In this document: positions 48,979-61,063 of the stretch, piece by piece | Layout: every line of letters starts with the position of its first letter | Position numbering within the stretch: position 1 is the first letter of the stretch | Assembly: GCA_034769895.1 (NCBI GenBank) | Contig: JAWRYS010000976.1 | Location: 1 to 64,000, forward strand | Direction of reading: 5' to 3' | Origin: Magicicada septendecula | Lineage: Eukaryota > Arthropoda > Insecta > Hemiptera > Cicadidae | Length of the DNA: 64,000 nt | Translations under genes and position numbers: made by a program | The notes under the pieces: model-generated | The model's database searches: none | Seen by the model: only the letters and a program-made list of their open reading frames with translations | Told to the model about the DNA's origin: nothing

Positions 48979-50038
48979 ACCAAAATATTTGAAAAACAAC
49001 TATGAATAAGAAAGAATGTAGTTGAATAAAAATGTCTAAAATTAAAAAAACATTAAACTCACATCATTGCTCATACAAATGATGAGAAATAACTCTGAAA
49101 TATGAAAAAAGATTTTGTAAGAAAGAGATACAAAATTCTAAAGGAGAAAGGAAACCAGAATGTCATATGACTTAATTGAACAAATTAACCAAACTCACAC
49201 AGAAAATAATTTAATAAAAATGGAACAATGAAGAAGGACCAGCTCACTAAAGACCAAATAGTGAGACCAAAAAACAAAAAAAAAAAACCTGATACTAATA
49301 ATGATAATGCTGTTACAACAACCACTGTTATAGTGAAAGTGATAAAGAATTAATTCATGTTATACCATGAGCAATAAAAGTAACTCAATGGATACCAGAT
49401 GGTAGAAAGAGTAAATATAAATACTACTTACTATGTAAACATGATGAAATGTATATGATACCACATACCTAAACCACCTAATATGGAATAAGCTTTAAGA
49501 GAGAAGAAGAGTCAAGTGTATAAAAGTATTAATAATATAACGTATTATGAAGTGAAGAATCTAAAGATGTTTATTTTAGTCAAAAATGACTACTTTTACT
49601 GTTTATTTATTTTTATGACTGGATGTAGAAAATGCCATCAGTCTTATGTGTTGAGCAGAGATGATAATACCTCTGGACTCAATTGAAGTATTGGACAGCA
49701 GGGATTGAAGCCAAAAGTGCCACTCTGAACTGTTCCAATTAATTTGTTAGGGAATGTTAGGGAGTAAACATACTGGTGAGGAAGCACCAAATAAGAAGGA
49801 ATATAAAATGATAATGTTATACACAAGATTGAAGACCACTTATCAATGAAAAAAAAAAAAAAAAAAAAAACTAATGAAGGAGATACACGTCATCTGAGAG
49901 GAAGCAATGGTGGAAAAAGAAGGTATATAAAGTGAAAACATGTAATCACGGAGAAAATGTAAATACAAAAGAATTAGTAGTAATTATTTCATCCATACAG
50001 AGTATGATCTGAACTAATCACTTTTACAGGAGAGCATA
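48979..50038 (+). other. 3' noncoding part of the internal region (unit 1)
   Basis: AT-rich DNA with no env-like or other ORF. It contains a 22-nt A run (49849-49870). The last bases before LTR 2 (50039) include AGGAGAG, a weak polypurine tract candidate at about 50030-50035; no strong PPT is visible. Confidence 0.7.
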
Positions 50039-53000
50039 TGTAACATAACAAAATTATCACACTAAACATTTGAATTAATGTTACATAAATAAAAGAAAAA
50101 GTTCCATAGTGAGTGAGAAGAATAAATTGTTTAAGGATTACACTAGAAACTGTATAATTAAGTCTATAAAATGTTAATAAAAATGAAAGATAATAAAGAA
50201 AACCATTAATTAAAATAACCTACTATGAAAAAACCAGTTAAACCAGCAGTATACCCAGTAGATTGGGGAAGCAGTACAAAAAGGGAAGGACCATAAAAAA
50301 GGAAATAATCTGTCATGAAACCATTTTAATAAGGAAACTACTAATGTGATATTTGAAGAAGGGACAAAACATATCAAGATTCCAACAAAGAGACCAGAAA
50401 CAGGAAGAGATATGCCAAAACAAAATGTTAGTCATATAATAAATACCATGAGACAAAATTGAAACCGATATAGGTAAACCCAAACAAGTTACAAGATACA
50501 ATACTATAAAACACAAATTGTATATTAGTTGTAAGTGTAATATGTTAAAAAATATGTCAAAAGAGACTACCATAGTGTAGAACTCACTAAAAAGACTACC
50601 AGAGTGTAGAATCCAATAAAGTGAAGTGAGATAACAAAATTAAGAAACTACAGAGTGTATAATGAGAAACATAGTTAAAAAATCTATGAAAAAATCTTCA
50701 ATGAAGTTTAAATATTATAAAAAGACTACCATGAGTGTAGAATAATAATAATAAAACCATTGGAATGAAAGACAGTCTAAGGACTGACAACATTACCAGT
50801 AATAAGAGTTTTTAAATTAGATATAAGAAAAACTATTACATATAAAATGTTTTCTTTAATTATAGCTAAGTAAATGGTGAGAAGGACAAAAATACCAAAG
50901 GACAGTTCATAACTGAAGGTATGACTAACATTAAGGTGTTTGTTATTTATTATTAATTAGATAATATTTTAGATGTAAGGTGTAAATAGATACACGATGT
51001 TTTTTAATCACAGTTAAAGTGTTTTCAAAAGAATCATAAATACACAAGACAGTTAGTGACTGACAGTGTTACTAGTAATAGGAGTTTTTTATTTTTTTTT
51101 TTAATTAAATTATGTCTAGGATAAGCTATTTTGTTATCATTTTATGATACAGTAAAAAATAATATGGATAAGATGTTTTTGTTAAAATTAGGTGATATAT
51201 GGAAAATAGTTGATAATAAGATGTTTTTGTTAAAATTAGGCATAAGATGTTCATGTTATGGTTCAATGATGTTATTAGTATAAAGAAAGTTTAGTAGATA
51301 CAAGATAGTCTATTGTATTTAAAATCATGTCATTTAATTTTCCATTGTGTAAGTCAGAGAGGCAAGTAGGGCATAAAAATGTAATAATTTTATTCAAATC
51401 AGTAAACCATGTATAATTATACAAACAGACCAGCCAAGACACCATTTTTGTAAACACAGACTGGCCTATAAACCAAAAAAACTATCTATCAAAGAATTAA
51501 TCTATGTAATAGGAATAGAATTCAATACATACAATACAGAAATTGAAAGTATAATTAATACAGATACAGTTAATAGCAAATAGAATGACAAAAGAAAGAA
51601 AACTAACTTCTTTTGGGAAACAGTCAAAAATAGGCTTATGATAGTAATCAAATCAGACTAAACAGCAAATTAATCAATATTGAAATGTTTTAATAACCAA
51701 ATTATTAACAACAAAGTAATTACGGAGTTATTAGGTGTATTCCAGGGAAATATTATACCGAAAAAACAAATAAAAACCTTTAAAACACTGAATTTGTACA
51801 AAATATGGGGCATACAATCGTTATGTAAAATTGTAATTTTTGGGCTTAAATGAGTTTGAAACAAACCCAGCTATATATCAAAAGATGTAAAATTAAATAA
51901 TCAATATTACTGAATAGTTAGATTCATGTAAAATTAAGAAATATTTGAAATACAGTAAAAAATAAGAAAACTTGTTATGTATAGTTAGATAGTGAAACAA
52001 GTCTTAGACAGATATTTTATAATTAAACAATATGAAGAGGAAAAAGACATACCACAAATTGCCTTAAAACGACGACGTTGCGTCTTTTAGTCTATTGTTA
52101 ATCGCAAAGCTGAACAGTTGAAAAAATGTGTTAGTGAAGTATTGAAAACCAAATAATTTGTATTAAAACCAAGTGTGGTTATGTGGCGTGTAACGGAGAT
52201 GAACTAACAAGTGAAATAACCTTATCTATCAATGTCTAACACTTCACAAATTTCCAAAAACACAGTATAACACCATAAAAAATTAACACCAGAAATCGAC
52301 AGCCATTTTGAACAATTTTTGGAACGAATTCACAGAGAACCAACACACATATTTGAACACCACACTACACAAGAGATCCATCCAGAATTCGACATCGCAG
52401 ACGACGAGGGGACATTCAACACTATATTTTGGAACAACACCACTTCGCAGAAAAGGGAACATCGTTTTATTTCTGTGGGAGAAGATCTTCAATTCCAACG
52501 GCATCATAGCAGTTAAAATCGAGCAGACGGCGGCCATTGCTGAATTTCTATAAAGACGATCAGCCAGTGCTTCCTGGAGCGGAGTGACGTCATTTCTTCG
52601 ACTTGGTTCGAAATTTAAATAATTTCTTTCTAATTGACAATTGTAATAATAATTCTGTTCTATTTCAGATATTAACATTTAGTTTAAGAATACCTGTTAA
52701 ATGTATCTTGTTCCTTGCCCTCTGACCATTTCGACTCGTTAAAAGAACCATAAATTTAAACTTGTAAAAAATATATTTGTTGATTTTTCTCACTGCCGAC
52801 TGTGGCAAATATTCGCCAGTGCCTGGGACATGCGCAGTTTGACTGGCGCACAATTTTGAATGAATAAACGCAAATCAGTATTCAGTTACCAGCATTGTTT
52901 TTATTTCTACCATTAATGTTATTATTATTTTTTATTAAGAAAAAACATAATTCACATTGAGAGAATAGATATAGAAGGAAATTACAAACTCAACTAATTA

Positions 53001-53334
53001 ATTAATTATTAATTAATTAAATTAAATCATTCAGTCAAATTCGATACAAGCACAAGAAAAAATATTTGCAAAATTTTTAAAGTTTGATGTATTTATTATT
53101 TAACAATCAAACACATCTAGTTATAACATATTCTTGTCATCAATATCTTTATATTTTGTTTATTATTACACTTGAAATTATATTACCATTTGACTAGCCT
53201 AAACAGTGGGGCTAAAAGAAGAGCACAATACCTTTGTTATCACAAAAGCTACACAATATCTACATATATCTCTCAATATATTTCAATTATATTTATATTT
53301 TTATTTTTATTTGTAATATTTCGATTATACTACA
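50039..53334 (+). repeat. LTR 2 (shared middle LTR), 3296 bp
   Basis: Same ends as LTR 1 (TGTA...TACA). It lacks 16 bp present in LTR 1 near 40537, has GAAAAAATC for GTTAAATC near 50688, and has several point differences. LTR 3 shares these variants in all the stretches compared. It serves as 3' LTR of unit 1 and 5' LTR of unit 2. The TATA box is at 52549, TGACGTCA at 52585-52592 and AATAAA at 52863-52868. Confidence 0.92.
52549..52592 (+). promoter_or_regulatory. Putative LTR 2 promoter (TATAAAG and TGACGTCA)
   Basis: Same motifs and spacing as in LTR 1 (TATAAAG 52549-52555, TGACGTCA 52585-52592). In LTR 3 the pair lies at 63574 and 63610. Confidence 0.48.
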
Positions 53335-53337
53335 AAT

Positions 53338-53355
53338 TGGCGTCCAACTTAAGGG
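53338..53355 (+). promoter_or_regulatory. Primer-binding site (unit 2)
   Basis: Identical to the PBS at 42318, again 3 bp after the LTR end. Confidence 0.7.
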
Positions 53356-53453
53356 GCTTTAAATAGGAGGTAATAGTGTTGTAAAATAAGGACGATTGTC
53401 CAATTTCCTATTTTTAGCTTGGCAACGGTCAACAGGTCGGAAGAGGGAGCGAG

Positions 53454-55715
53454 ATGCACAGGAGAGCTACATCAAGAAAAAGGGCTATGGAGGCCGAGCA
53501 GGAGATAGACATGGAAGATAAAGAGGCGACACCAGTGGAAGATGTGGAGTCGATGTTACCGCCAGCAGAACCAAACAAACCTGCACCACCGGAGGAACAG
53601 CCGGAGAAATCCACTACAAAGGAAGATACAAAATTGGATAGAATGATGGAGATGTTACTCAGAGAATTTAAAACGACCAAAGAAGAATTGGGTAATAAAA
53701 TCGGAGATACCAACAAGAAAATCGAAGAAAATAGTAAGGAAATGAAGAACGATAACCTACGATTGAAGGAGGAATTAAGAGAAAACAGTAAGAAGATGGA
53801 GGAGGAAATGAAGAATGATAACCAACGATTGAAGGAAGAGTTGGGCAATAAAATTGGAGATACTAGCAAGAAGATGGAGGAGAAGATGGAAGCAAACAGT
53901 AAGAAGATAGAAGAGAAGATGGAAGAAAATATTCAGAAGATGGAGGATAAAATGGAGGAAATAAAGACTGACAATAAACAGTCGAAAGAGGAATTAACCC
54001 AGATAAGCCAAAAACTGGAAGAAACCAACAAGAGGATGGAAGAAACAAATCAGAAAATGGAAAGCAATAGTCAGCAATTGAGAGAAGAATTGAAGGAGAC
54101 GAACCAAGAGAACATGAACCGGTTAGACGGAAGAATGGAAATATTGAAGGAAGAATTGAGCCAGAAGATAGCTGAAAACAATGAGACAATCAGCAAGAAG
54201 GTAGAAGAGGAAATAACGGTAATTGAACAAAAGGTTACCAGAGCTGACGAAAAATGGAGTCAAACCGAACAAGAAGTACGGAGTATCAGGACAGAAATAA
54301 ATACGAAGGTTAACACCATTGAAGAAACGACTAGGAAGACGTTGGAGGAAAAACTAAAGGAAACACGGGAAGACTGGGAGCGAGTGCAGGACCGATTCAC
54401 AGAAAAATGTGACGGCATAGAAGCTGCTGTGACCAGTATCAACAGTCAGGTACGACAGAACCAGACAGATATAGACATATTCCATAGTCGACCGACAACC
54501 ATTACCAGTTGTCCCAACAGTGAAAATCGTGAAGGGATTAACTTCAGGTTTTATAAAAATAAACCCATGGAATTCCTAGCAAGAATCGAGGAATACTTTG
54601 CCAAACACAGAGGTAATCGCTGGAGGGAGAATAAAGAGGTGCTTGACGAATCGTTCAAGGAAATAGCAGACAATTGGTGGATGGCGATAAGAGACGAGGT
54701 GACCGACTATCAACAATTCAGAAGGCTATTCAAAGCCAAATATTGGTCTGAATCAACGCAAAATATCGCCAGAGACGGGATATGTCATGGGAAGTACAAC
54801 CCGTATGGGAACCAAACTTTAACGGCGTACTTTTTGGGAAAGGTGTGCGTGGCCAAACATCTAGAGCCCCGAATACCGGAAGAATGCCTGGTCAGCAAAC
54901 TCTCATACCACTACGAGGAGGATATTATCAGAGCCAGACGAAACAGTCAAATAAAGACGGTGCAAGCCATGACCGAGCTTTTAGAGATGTACGAGCACGA
55001 AGACTATTACCGTCAAAGTCGCAGGAGGTATGAAAAGCCGGAACCAAGGAATAACAACAATAATTTGAATAATAATAATAATCGGCAGAATGTGGGTAAT
55101 AATAATAATTATAACTCCGCAAATCGGAATAATGCCGAGTACAATTATAACCCCAGAAATAACAATAATTTGCCCCGTTTTAACAACAATAATAATAATA
55201 GTAATATTCCTCGCATAAATAATAATAACAACAACCACAACAATAATAATAATAATAATAATAGCCGTCCACAAAATAACAACGGTTATTATAATAGTAA
55301 TAGTAACTATGTTCCAAATGGTCAGAGGAACCCCAACCTTTCTAATAATAATAATTATCATGGTAATTATAACCGAAATTACCCAAGTGGAGGTAATAAC
55401 CACAATTACAGGACATATCGACCCAATGTTAACTACATCCGAGCGGAAGGCAGTGGACACAGGAGGTACCAGCCTCAACGGAGGAGCCGATACTACGAGT
55501 ACGAGACCTTCCAAGGGAGCCAGGGAAGTAATAGGTACAGAGAGTACGAGCCCAGACGTAGTTCCAGCTTGGATAATCAGCGAAGACTACCTGTAACAGA
55601 AGCCCAACCAGACGATCGAGCAGAACCAAACGAAACAGCCTCAGGACTTCAAGCTGACGCTTCCAACGGCCTAATCCGTAATGAAGCGGAACATTTAAAC
55701 GAACGGAGGCAGTAA
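53454..55715 (+). CDS. gag: Gag polyprotein (unit 2), intact, 753 aa
   Basis: Translates to the same 753-residue protein as the unit 1 gag: N-terminal coiled coil, capsid-like middle, Asn-rich segment, basic tail, and no CCHC knuckle. The frame is intact from ATG 53454 to TAA 55713-55715. Identity of two copies is as expected of a recent duplication and is not by itself evidence of selection. Minus-strand ORFs across the Glu/Lys and Asn repeats are mirror translations. Confidence 0.92.
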   Translation: MHRRATSRKRAMEAEQEIDMEDKEATPVEDVESMLPPAEPNKPAPPEEQPEKSTTKEDTKLDRMMEMLLREFKTTKEELGNKIGDTNKKIEENSKEMKNDNLRLKEELRENSKKMEEEMKNDNQRLKEELGNKIGDTSKKMEEKMEANSKKIEEKMEENIQKMEDKMEEIKTDNKQSKEELTQISQKLEETNKRMEETNQKMESNSQQLREELKETNQENMNRLDGRMEILKEELSQKIAENNETISKKVEEEITVIEQKVTRADEKWSQTEQEVRSIRTEINTKVNTIEETTRKTLEEKLKETREDWERVQDRFTEKCDGIEAAVTSINSQVRQNQTDIDIFHSRPTTITSCPNSENREGINFRFYKNKPMEFLARIEEYFAKHRGNRWRENKEVLDESFKEIADNWWMAIRDEVTDYQQFRRLFKAKYWSESTQNIARDGICHGKYNPYGNQTLTAYFLGKVCVAKHLEPRIPEECLVSKLSYHYEEDIIRARRNSQIKTVQAMTELLEMYEHEDYYRQSRRRYEKPEPRNNNNNLNNNNNRQNVGNNNNYNSANRNNAEYNYNPRNNNNLPRFNNNNNNSNIPRINNNNNNHNNNNNNNNSRPQNNNGYYNSNSNYVPNGQRNPNLSNNNNYHGNYNRNYPSGGNNHNYRTYRPNVNYIRAEGSGHRRYQPQRRSRYYEYETFQGSQGSNRYREYEPRRSSSLDNQRRLPVTEAQPDDRAEPNETASGLQADASNGLIRNEAEHLNERRQ

Positions 55716-55755
55716 TAAAATCCAATGACCCTTTACTGCTCCAATCTGCTGGGTT
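55694..55755 (+). promoter_or_regulatory. Putative -1 frameshift signal (unit 2)
   Basis: Identical to unit 1: TTTAAAC at 55694-55700 in the T TTA AAC phase, followed after 4 nt by the same stem (55705-55715 with 55733-55742) and possible pseudoknot (55727-55731 with 55751-55755). Confidence 0.74.
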
Positions 55756-58700
55756 TAACCAAGTAGGTATGAATTCGAAGAAAACCAGAAAAAATTTTAC
55801 CATAATATACAGCAATTATTTAAAGGATATCCGTAAGGACCTATTAGAAGAAAGTGAGCTTAATATTAACAATAATGATAATGAAATAATATACATAATC
55901 GCAGAAATTGAAGGTATTTCTGTTCCTATAATGATAGACACTGGAGCCAATGTCTCCATAATAAATCGAAATGAATTGGACCGGATACAGCAGGAATGCC
56001 ACAAAAACTTACCGGTACTACCTATTAATAATATTGTACTTGTAGGAGCTACCGGCTGACAGAACAAGACCATAAGAAAGCAGGTATCCCTCAATGTCAA
56101 AAGTCAGGGCATTAGTGTGGATATGATATTTCTTGTTGCAGCCGGATTACCTTTCAACATCATGATAGGATGTGACATATTGCGCCGAAACTCAGCAATT
56201 ATCGACTTGTGCCGAGGAAAGGTATCACTCTTTGCTGAAGGTTCAACCTGGATAGCCAATTTAACTGATAACAAGACTTTAGACTCCGGACAACTTCTCG
56301 ACCACCAAAATAAGGTGAATTACTTATCAAACCACTCAACAAACAACAAGCCAGTACATCAGGATTCGGAGGAAGACCTATGGCAACAAAAGATTCAAGA
56401 GATACGTAACTTCCAGTGCCACAATACTAACGAGCAATTAACGGAAAACCAGCTCAATCAATTGGTAGAAATATATGAGAAATATCGAGCTGTATTTTCT
56501 GACAAACCTGGAAAGATCCGGAACTACCAATGTTCCATACGATTCAGAGAACTGGTAGAATTTAACCGAAAGTCGTACCCAATAGCACAATCTTTGAAAG
56601 AAGCCGTACGCACAGAGATCCAGAATATGATCTGTAGAGATATCATCGAGAGCAGTCAATCGCCATACACAAGCCCAATTGTGGCCATACAAAAGAAAAA
56701 TGGGAAGGTAAGACTTTGCCTTGACGCTCGTGAGATAAATAAGATGATAATAAACAATCGTACCTCACATGGCGAAATTGATGAAATTTTGAAGAGGTTC
56801 CACGGAACACGATTCATTACCACCTGGGATACGGTATGCGGCTATTAGCAAGTGGAGTTGCACCCAGCAAGCCGGCAATACATGGCGTTCATCTTCGAAG
56901 GGCGCAATTATCAGTTTAAGAGATTGCCCTTCGGGTTGGTGAATTCAGTAGCTATTTTTGTCGCCTGTATGGATCATATACTAGGACCAGAAGCGCTCCA
57001 ATTCACAACTGTCTATGTTGATGATCTCCTAATAACATCAACCAGCTGGGAGGAACACTGTTATCGTGTGGAGTATGTCTTGAAGAAGCTTGCTGAGAAT
57101 AATGTCACCCTTAAACTGGACAAGTCCAAGCTTATAGCTAAAGAAGTTCAATTCCTGGGTTTCCAGCTAAACAGTCAAGGAATAACACCATCAACAGAAA
57201 AGGTAGACGCCATACAACGATTCCCTACACCAAAAAACAGAAGGCAACTACAATCATTTTTGGGCCTGTGTAACTATTATAGGAAGTTCCAGAATAATTA
57301 TTCCGAACTAACAGCCCAGTTTCAGTACCAGTTATCGTCCAAGAATAAATGGCGATGGGGTCAAGAACAAGACGAAACCTTCAAATCAATTAAAGATAAA
57401 TTTTTAGATGCAGTAATGCTCAACCATCCAGATTTTAACCGACCCTTCTTTCTAAACTGTGACGCTAGTAACATTAGCTTGGGATCAACACTGTACCAAG
57501 AAGATGAAAGTGGAAACCATCTAGTAGTGAGCTTTGCTAGCAGAACCCTTAACCAGTGTGAGAAGAACTATAATGTGACGGAAAAAGAACTGCTAAGTGT
57601 AGTCTTTGCCTGCGGGAAGTTTCGGACGTATATCCTCGGATATCCAGTGACCGTCCGAACAGATCACAAGTCAATATCATTTCTAAGAAGATGCAAACTA
57701 AGCCATGGTAGATTGACCAGATGGGTACTCGCCCTACAGGAATACGATATACAGTGGGAGTATGTTCCTGGAAGTAAAAATGTAGTAGCCGACGTATTGT
57801 CGAGAGTGAACCTGGAAGAACAAACATTCGAAGGCGAAAAGGAGAGCATTTTGAAAATCTATAACATTATTAAGGACAGATCCGATTTGGAGAAGATAGT
57901 GCAGGACATCAGCAAACACCAGCAGTCCGATCCGAAGTTAAACTCTATTAAACTTCGTCTCTCCAACCAAGATGACACAATAAACAAATTTTATTGTATA
58001 CATAATGGGATTTTATTCATCAAGACATCCCTTGATGAAGAAATATGGAAAATCATGATCCCTACTACAATCGAAAAGGATATCATCCTGGACTATCACC
58101 TACGATACGGTCACATGGGAGCCATGAAGGTGATCAAGGCAATAGAAGAGAATTGTCACATAAAAAGTATCAATAGAAAAACGAGAAACTATCTTAAAAC
58201 CTGTCTGATATGTCAATTGGTGAAAACCAACAATGAGAAAAAGGAAGGTATGATGATACCAATTACCTCACAAGCCAAACTGGAAAAGGTCTTTCTGGAC
58301 ATATGTGGTCCATTTCCCCGCGGTGGCGGACGCCATCGATACAAGTATATTATTATTATGATGGATCATTTTACAAAATTTACAAAACTATACCCTGTGA
58401 ACAGAGCCACCACTCTGAAGACTCTAGGAATAATAACAAATCATTACATTCCAGAGGTAGGAAGCCCGACATCCATAATCACCGACCATGGAACGCAATT
58501 TAAGGGTTGGCGGTGGAGAAACACTCTGAATACATTGGGCATTAAGACATACAAGACGTCTGTCTACCACCCCAGCAGCAATCCAGCGGAGAGGGTACTG
58601 CGAGAGGTCGGAAGAATATTATGGACTTATTGCTATAATCAACAAAAGAAGTGGCAAGAATATTTATTAGCGACTGAAGAATTCCTTAATTTGTCATATC

Positions 58701-59104
58701 ACACCGCTATTGATACCACGCCATACACGGCAATGTATGAAAGACCACCTCCGAGAGAAATACAAGACATAATAGAGTTTCCCAGGAGTCAAGAATACAA
58801 ATTCAATCGAATCAGATTCTACAATAAATTGGCTGAACACCAGGAAAGGCGCAAGAACAAATATCAAAAGGCTGTTAAGAAAATAATAAACTTTGAAGTC
58901 GGAGAAAAGGTACTGCTAAAAAACAGGGAATTACCCAGTACTTTGGAAGGCATTACCAGAAAGTTATTACTGCTGTATACCGGCCCATACCTGATTATTA
59001 AAAACAATAACAACAATACGTATGTACTAAAGGATATCATTTCGAATAAAGTAAAAGGAACTTATAATCAGTTATCCATTAAAAAATATTTGGAGGACTC
59101 ATAG
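55694..59104 (+). pseudogene. pol: Pol polyprotein (unit 2), same two in-frame stops
   Basis: Same domain order and catalytic residues as unit 1 and the same premature stops, TGA 56057-56059 and TAG 56846-56848. It differs by at least two missense changes upstream of the RT stop: Glu to Lys at codon 56504 and Pro to His at codon 56768. Full-length pol could come only from readthrough of both stops, so this unit is probably non-autonomous. Shared stops mean the damage predates the tandem duplication, or both copies descend from one damaged parent. Confidence 0.92.
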
Positions 59105-59135
59105 TTGTGAGTTAAAACTATTATGAAGAAATTGT

Positions 59136-59998
59136 GAATTTTGAAAAACAAAAATTACAAAATTCAAAAATATCAGTAAGTACAACTTACACCAAATATT
59201 CGAACAATTGTGAATGATGCAAAAAGAATTTTGATAAATAGATAATTACAAAATTCAAAAATCAGTAAGCACAACTTACGCCAAGTATCAGAAAGAATAT
59301 TGTGAACAAAATAAGAATTTTGAGAAGAATAAAAAATTACCAAATTCCAAAAATCAGTAAGCACAACTTACACCAAATATCTGAAAGAATATTGTAAACA
59401 AAATAAGAATTTTGAGAAAAATAATTTCAAAATTCAAAAATCAGTAAGTACAACTTACACCAAATCATTTGAAGGACTATTATGAACGAAAAAAGAATTT
59501 TGATAAGAATATAACTACCAAATTCAAAAAATTAGTAAGAACAACTTACACCAAATATCTGAAAGAATATTGTAAACGAAATAAGAATTTTGAGAAAAAT
59601 AATTACCAAATTCCAAAAATCAGTAAGCACAACTTACACCAAATATCAGAAAGAATATTGTGAACAAAATAAGAATTTTGATAAGAATATAACTACAAAA
59701 TTCCAAAAATTAGTAAGTACAACTTACAACAAAACATTTGAAGGATTATTGTGAATAAATAAAAAGAATTTTGAACATAATAAGCTTCAAAATTCAAAAG
59801 CAATAGTAGGTACAAGCTACACAAATATTCAAAGACTATTATGCAAGTAAAAAGAATTTGGAGGGAGATAATAATTGTCCAAATTCAAAATAATTAGTAA
59901 GTACCACTTACTCAAACATTCAAAGACTATTATGAATGAAAAAAGAATTTTGAGGAATAATAATTTCAAAATTCAAAACAATAATAAGTACAACTTAT
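59136..59998 (+). repeat. Ten-unit double-hairpin array (unit 2)
   Basis: Same array as at 48116-48978, shifted by exactly 11020 bp (first hairpin B at 59176). I saw no changes between the two arrays, so this copy adds no independent covariation. Confidence 0.85.
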
Positions 59999-61063
59999 AC
60001 CAAAATATTTGAAAAACAACTATGAATAAGAAAGAATGTAGTTGAATAAAAATGTCTAAAATTAAAAAAACATTAAACTCACATCATTGCTCATACAAAT
60101 GATGAGAAATAACTCTGAAATATGAAAAAAGATTTTGTAAGAAAGAGATACAAAATTCTAAAGGAGAAAGGAAACCAGAATGTCATATGACTTAATTGAA
60201 CAAATTAACCAAACTCACACAGAAAATAATTTAATAAAAATGGAACAATGAAGAAGGACCAGCTCACTAAAGACCAAATAGTGAGACCAAAAAACAAAAA
60301 AAAAAAACCTGATACTAATAATGATAATGCTGTTACAACAACCACTGTTATAGTGAAAGTGATAAAGAATTAATTCATGTTATACCATGAGCAATAAAAG
60401 TAACTCAATGGATACCAGATGGTAGAAAGAGTAAATATAAATACTACTTACTATGTAAACATGATGAAATGTATATGATACCACATACCTAAACCACCTA
60501 ATATGGAATAAGCTTTAAGAGAGAAGAAGAGTCAAGTGTATAAAAGTATTAATTAATATAACGTATTATGAAGTGAAGAATCTAAAGATGTTTATTTTAG
60601 TCAAAAATGACTACTTTTACTGTTTATTTATTTTTATGACTGGATGTAGAAAATGCCATCAGTCTTATGTGTTGAGCAGAGATGATAATACCTCTGGACT
60701 CAATTGAAGTATTGGACAGCAGGGATTGAAGCCAAAAGTGCCACTCTGAACTGTTCCAATTAATTTGTTAGGGAATGTTAGGGAGTAAACATACTGGTGA
60801 GGAAGCACCAAATAAGAAGGAATATAAAATGATAATGTTATACACAAGATTGAAGACCACTTATCAATGAAAAAAAAAAAAAAAAAAAAAAAAAACTAAT
60901 GAAGGAGATACACGTCATCTGAGAGGAAGCAATGGTGGAAAAAGAAGGTATATAAAGTGAAAACATGTAATCACGGAGAAAATGTAAATACAAAAGAATT
61001 AGTAGTAATTATTTCATCCATACAGAGTATGATCTGAACTAATCACTTTTACAGGAGAGCATA
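59999..61063 (+). other. 3' noncoding part of the internal region (unit 2)
   Basis: Same as 48979-50038 with one extra base near 60552 and a 26-nt A run (60870-60895). There is no ORF and no clear polypurine tract beyond AGGAGAG just before LTR 3. Confidence 0.7.

Larger units (their letters stand above)
39004..53334 (+). mobile_element. Ty3/gypsy-type LTR retrotransposon, first complete unit (LTR-internal-LTR)
   Basis: LTRs of 3311 and 3296 bp flank a 7.7-kb internal region with PBS, gag, pol (PR-RT-RNase H-IN order, which defines Ty3/gypsy) and no env. It is inserted into array copy 5 after unit position 4316. The 5-bp flank ACTAA is a possible target duplication, but the far flank is outside the window. 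The right LTR is shared with a second, head-to-tail unit. The very long LTRs recall the Woot/Osvaldo/Ulysses group of insect elements as I remember it, but assignment needs an RT tree. Confidence 0.95.

Noticed and set aside
48085..50038. Possible env gene between pol and the 3' LTR
   Set aside because: The longest ORF is about 64 codons, inside the hairpin array; there is no signal peptide, fusion peptide or transmembrane pattern.
50030..50038. Strong polypurine tract before LTR 2
   Set aside because: Only AGGAGAG is present and it is separated from the LTR by a few non-purine bases, so it is mentioned as weak and not called as a feature.
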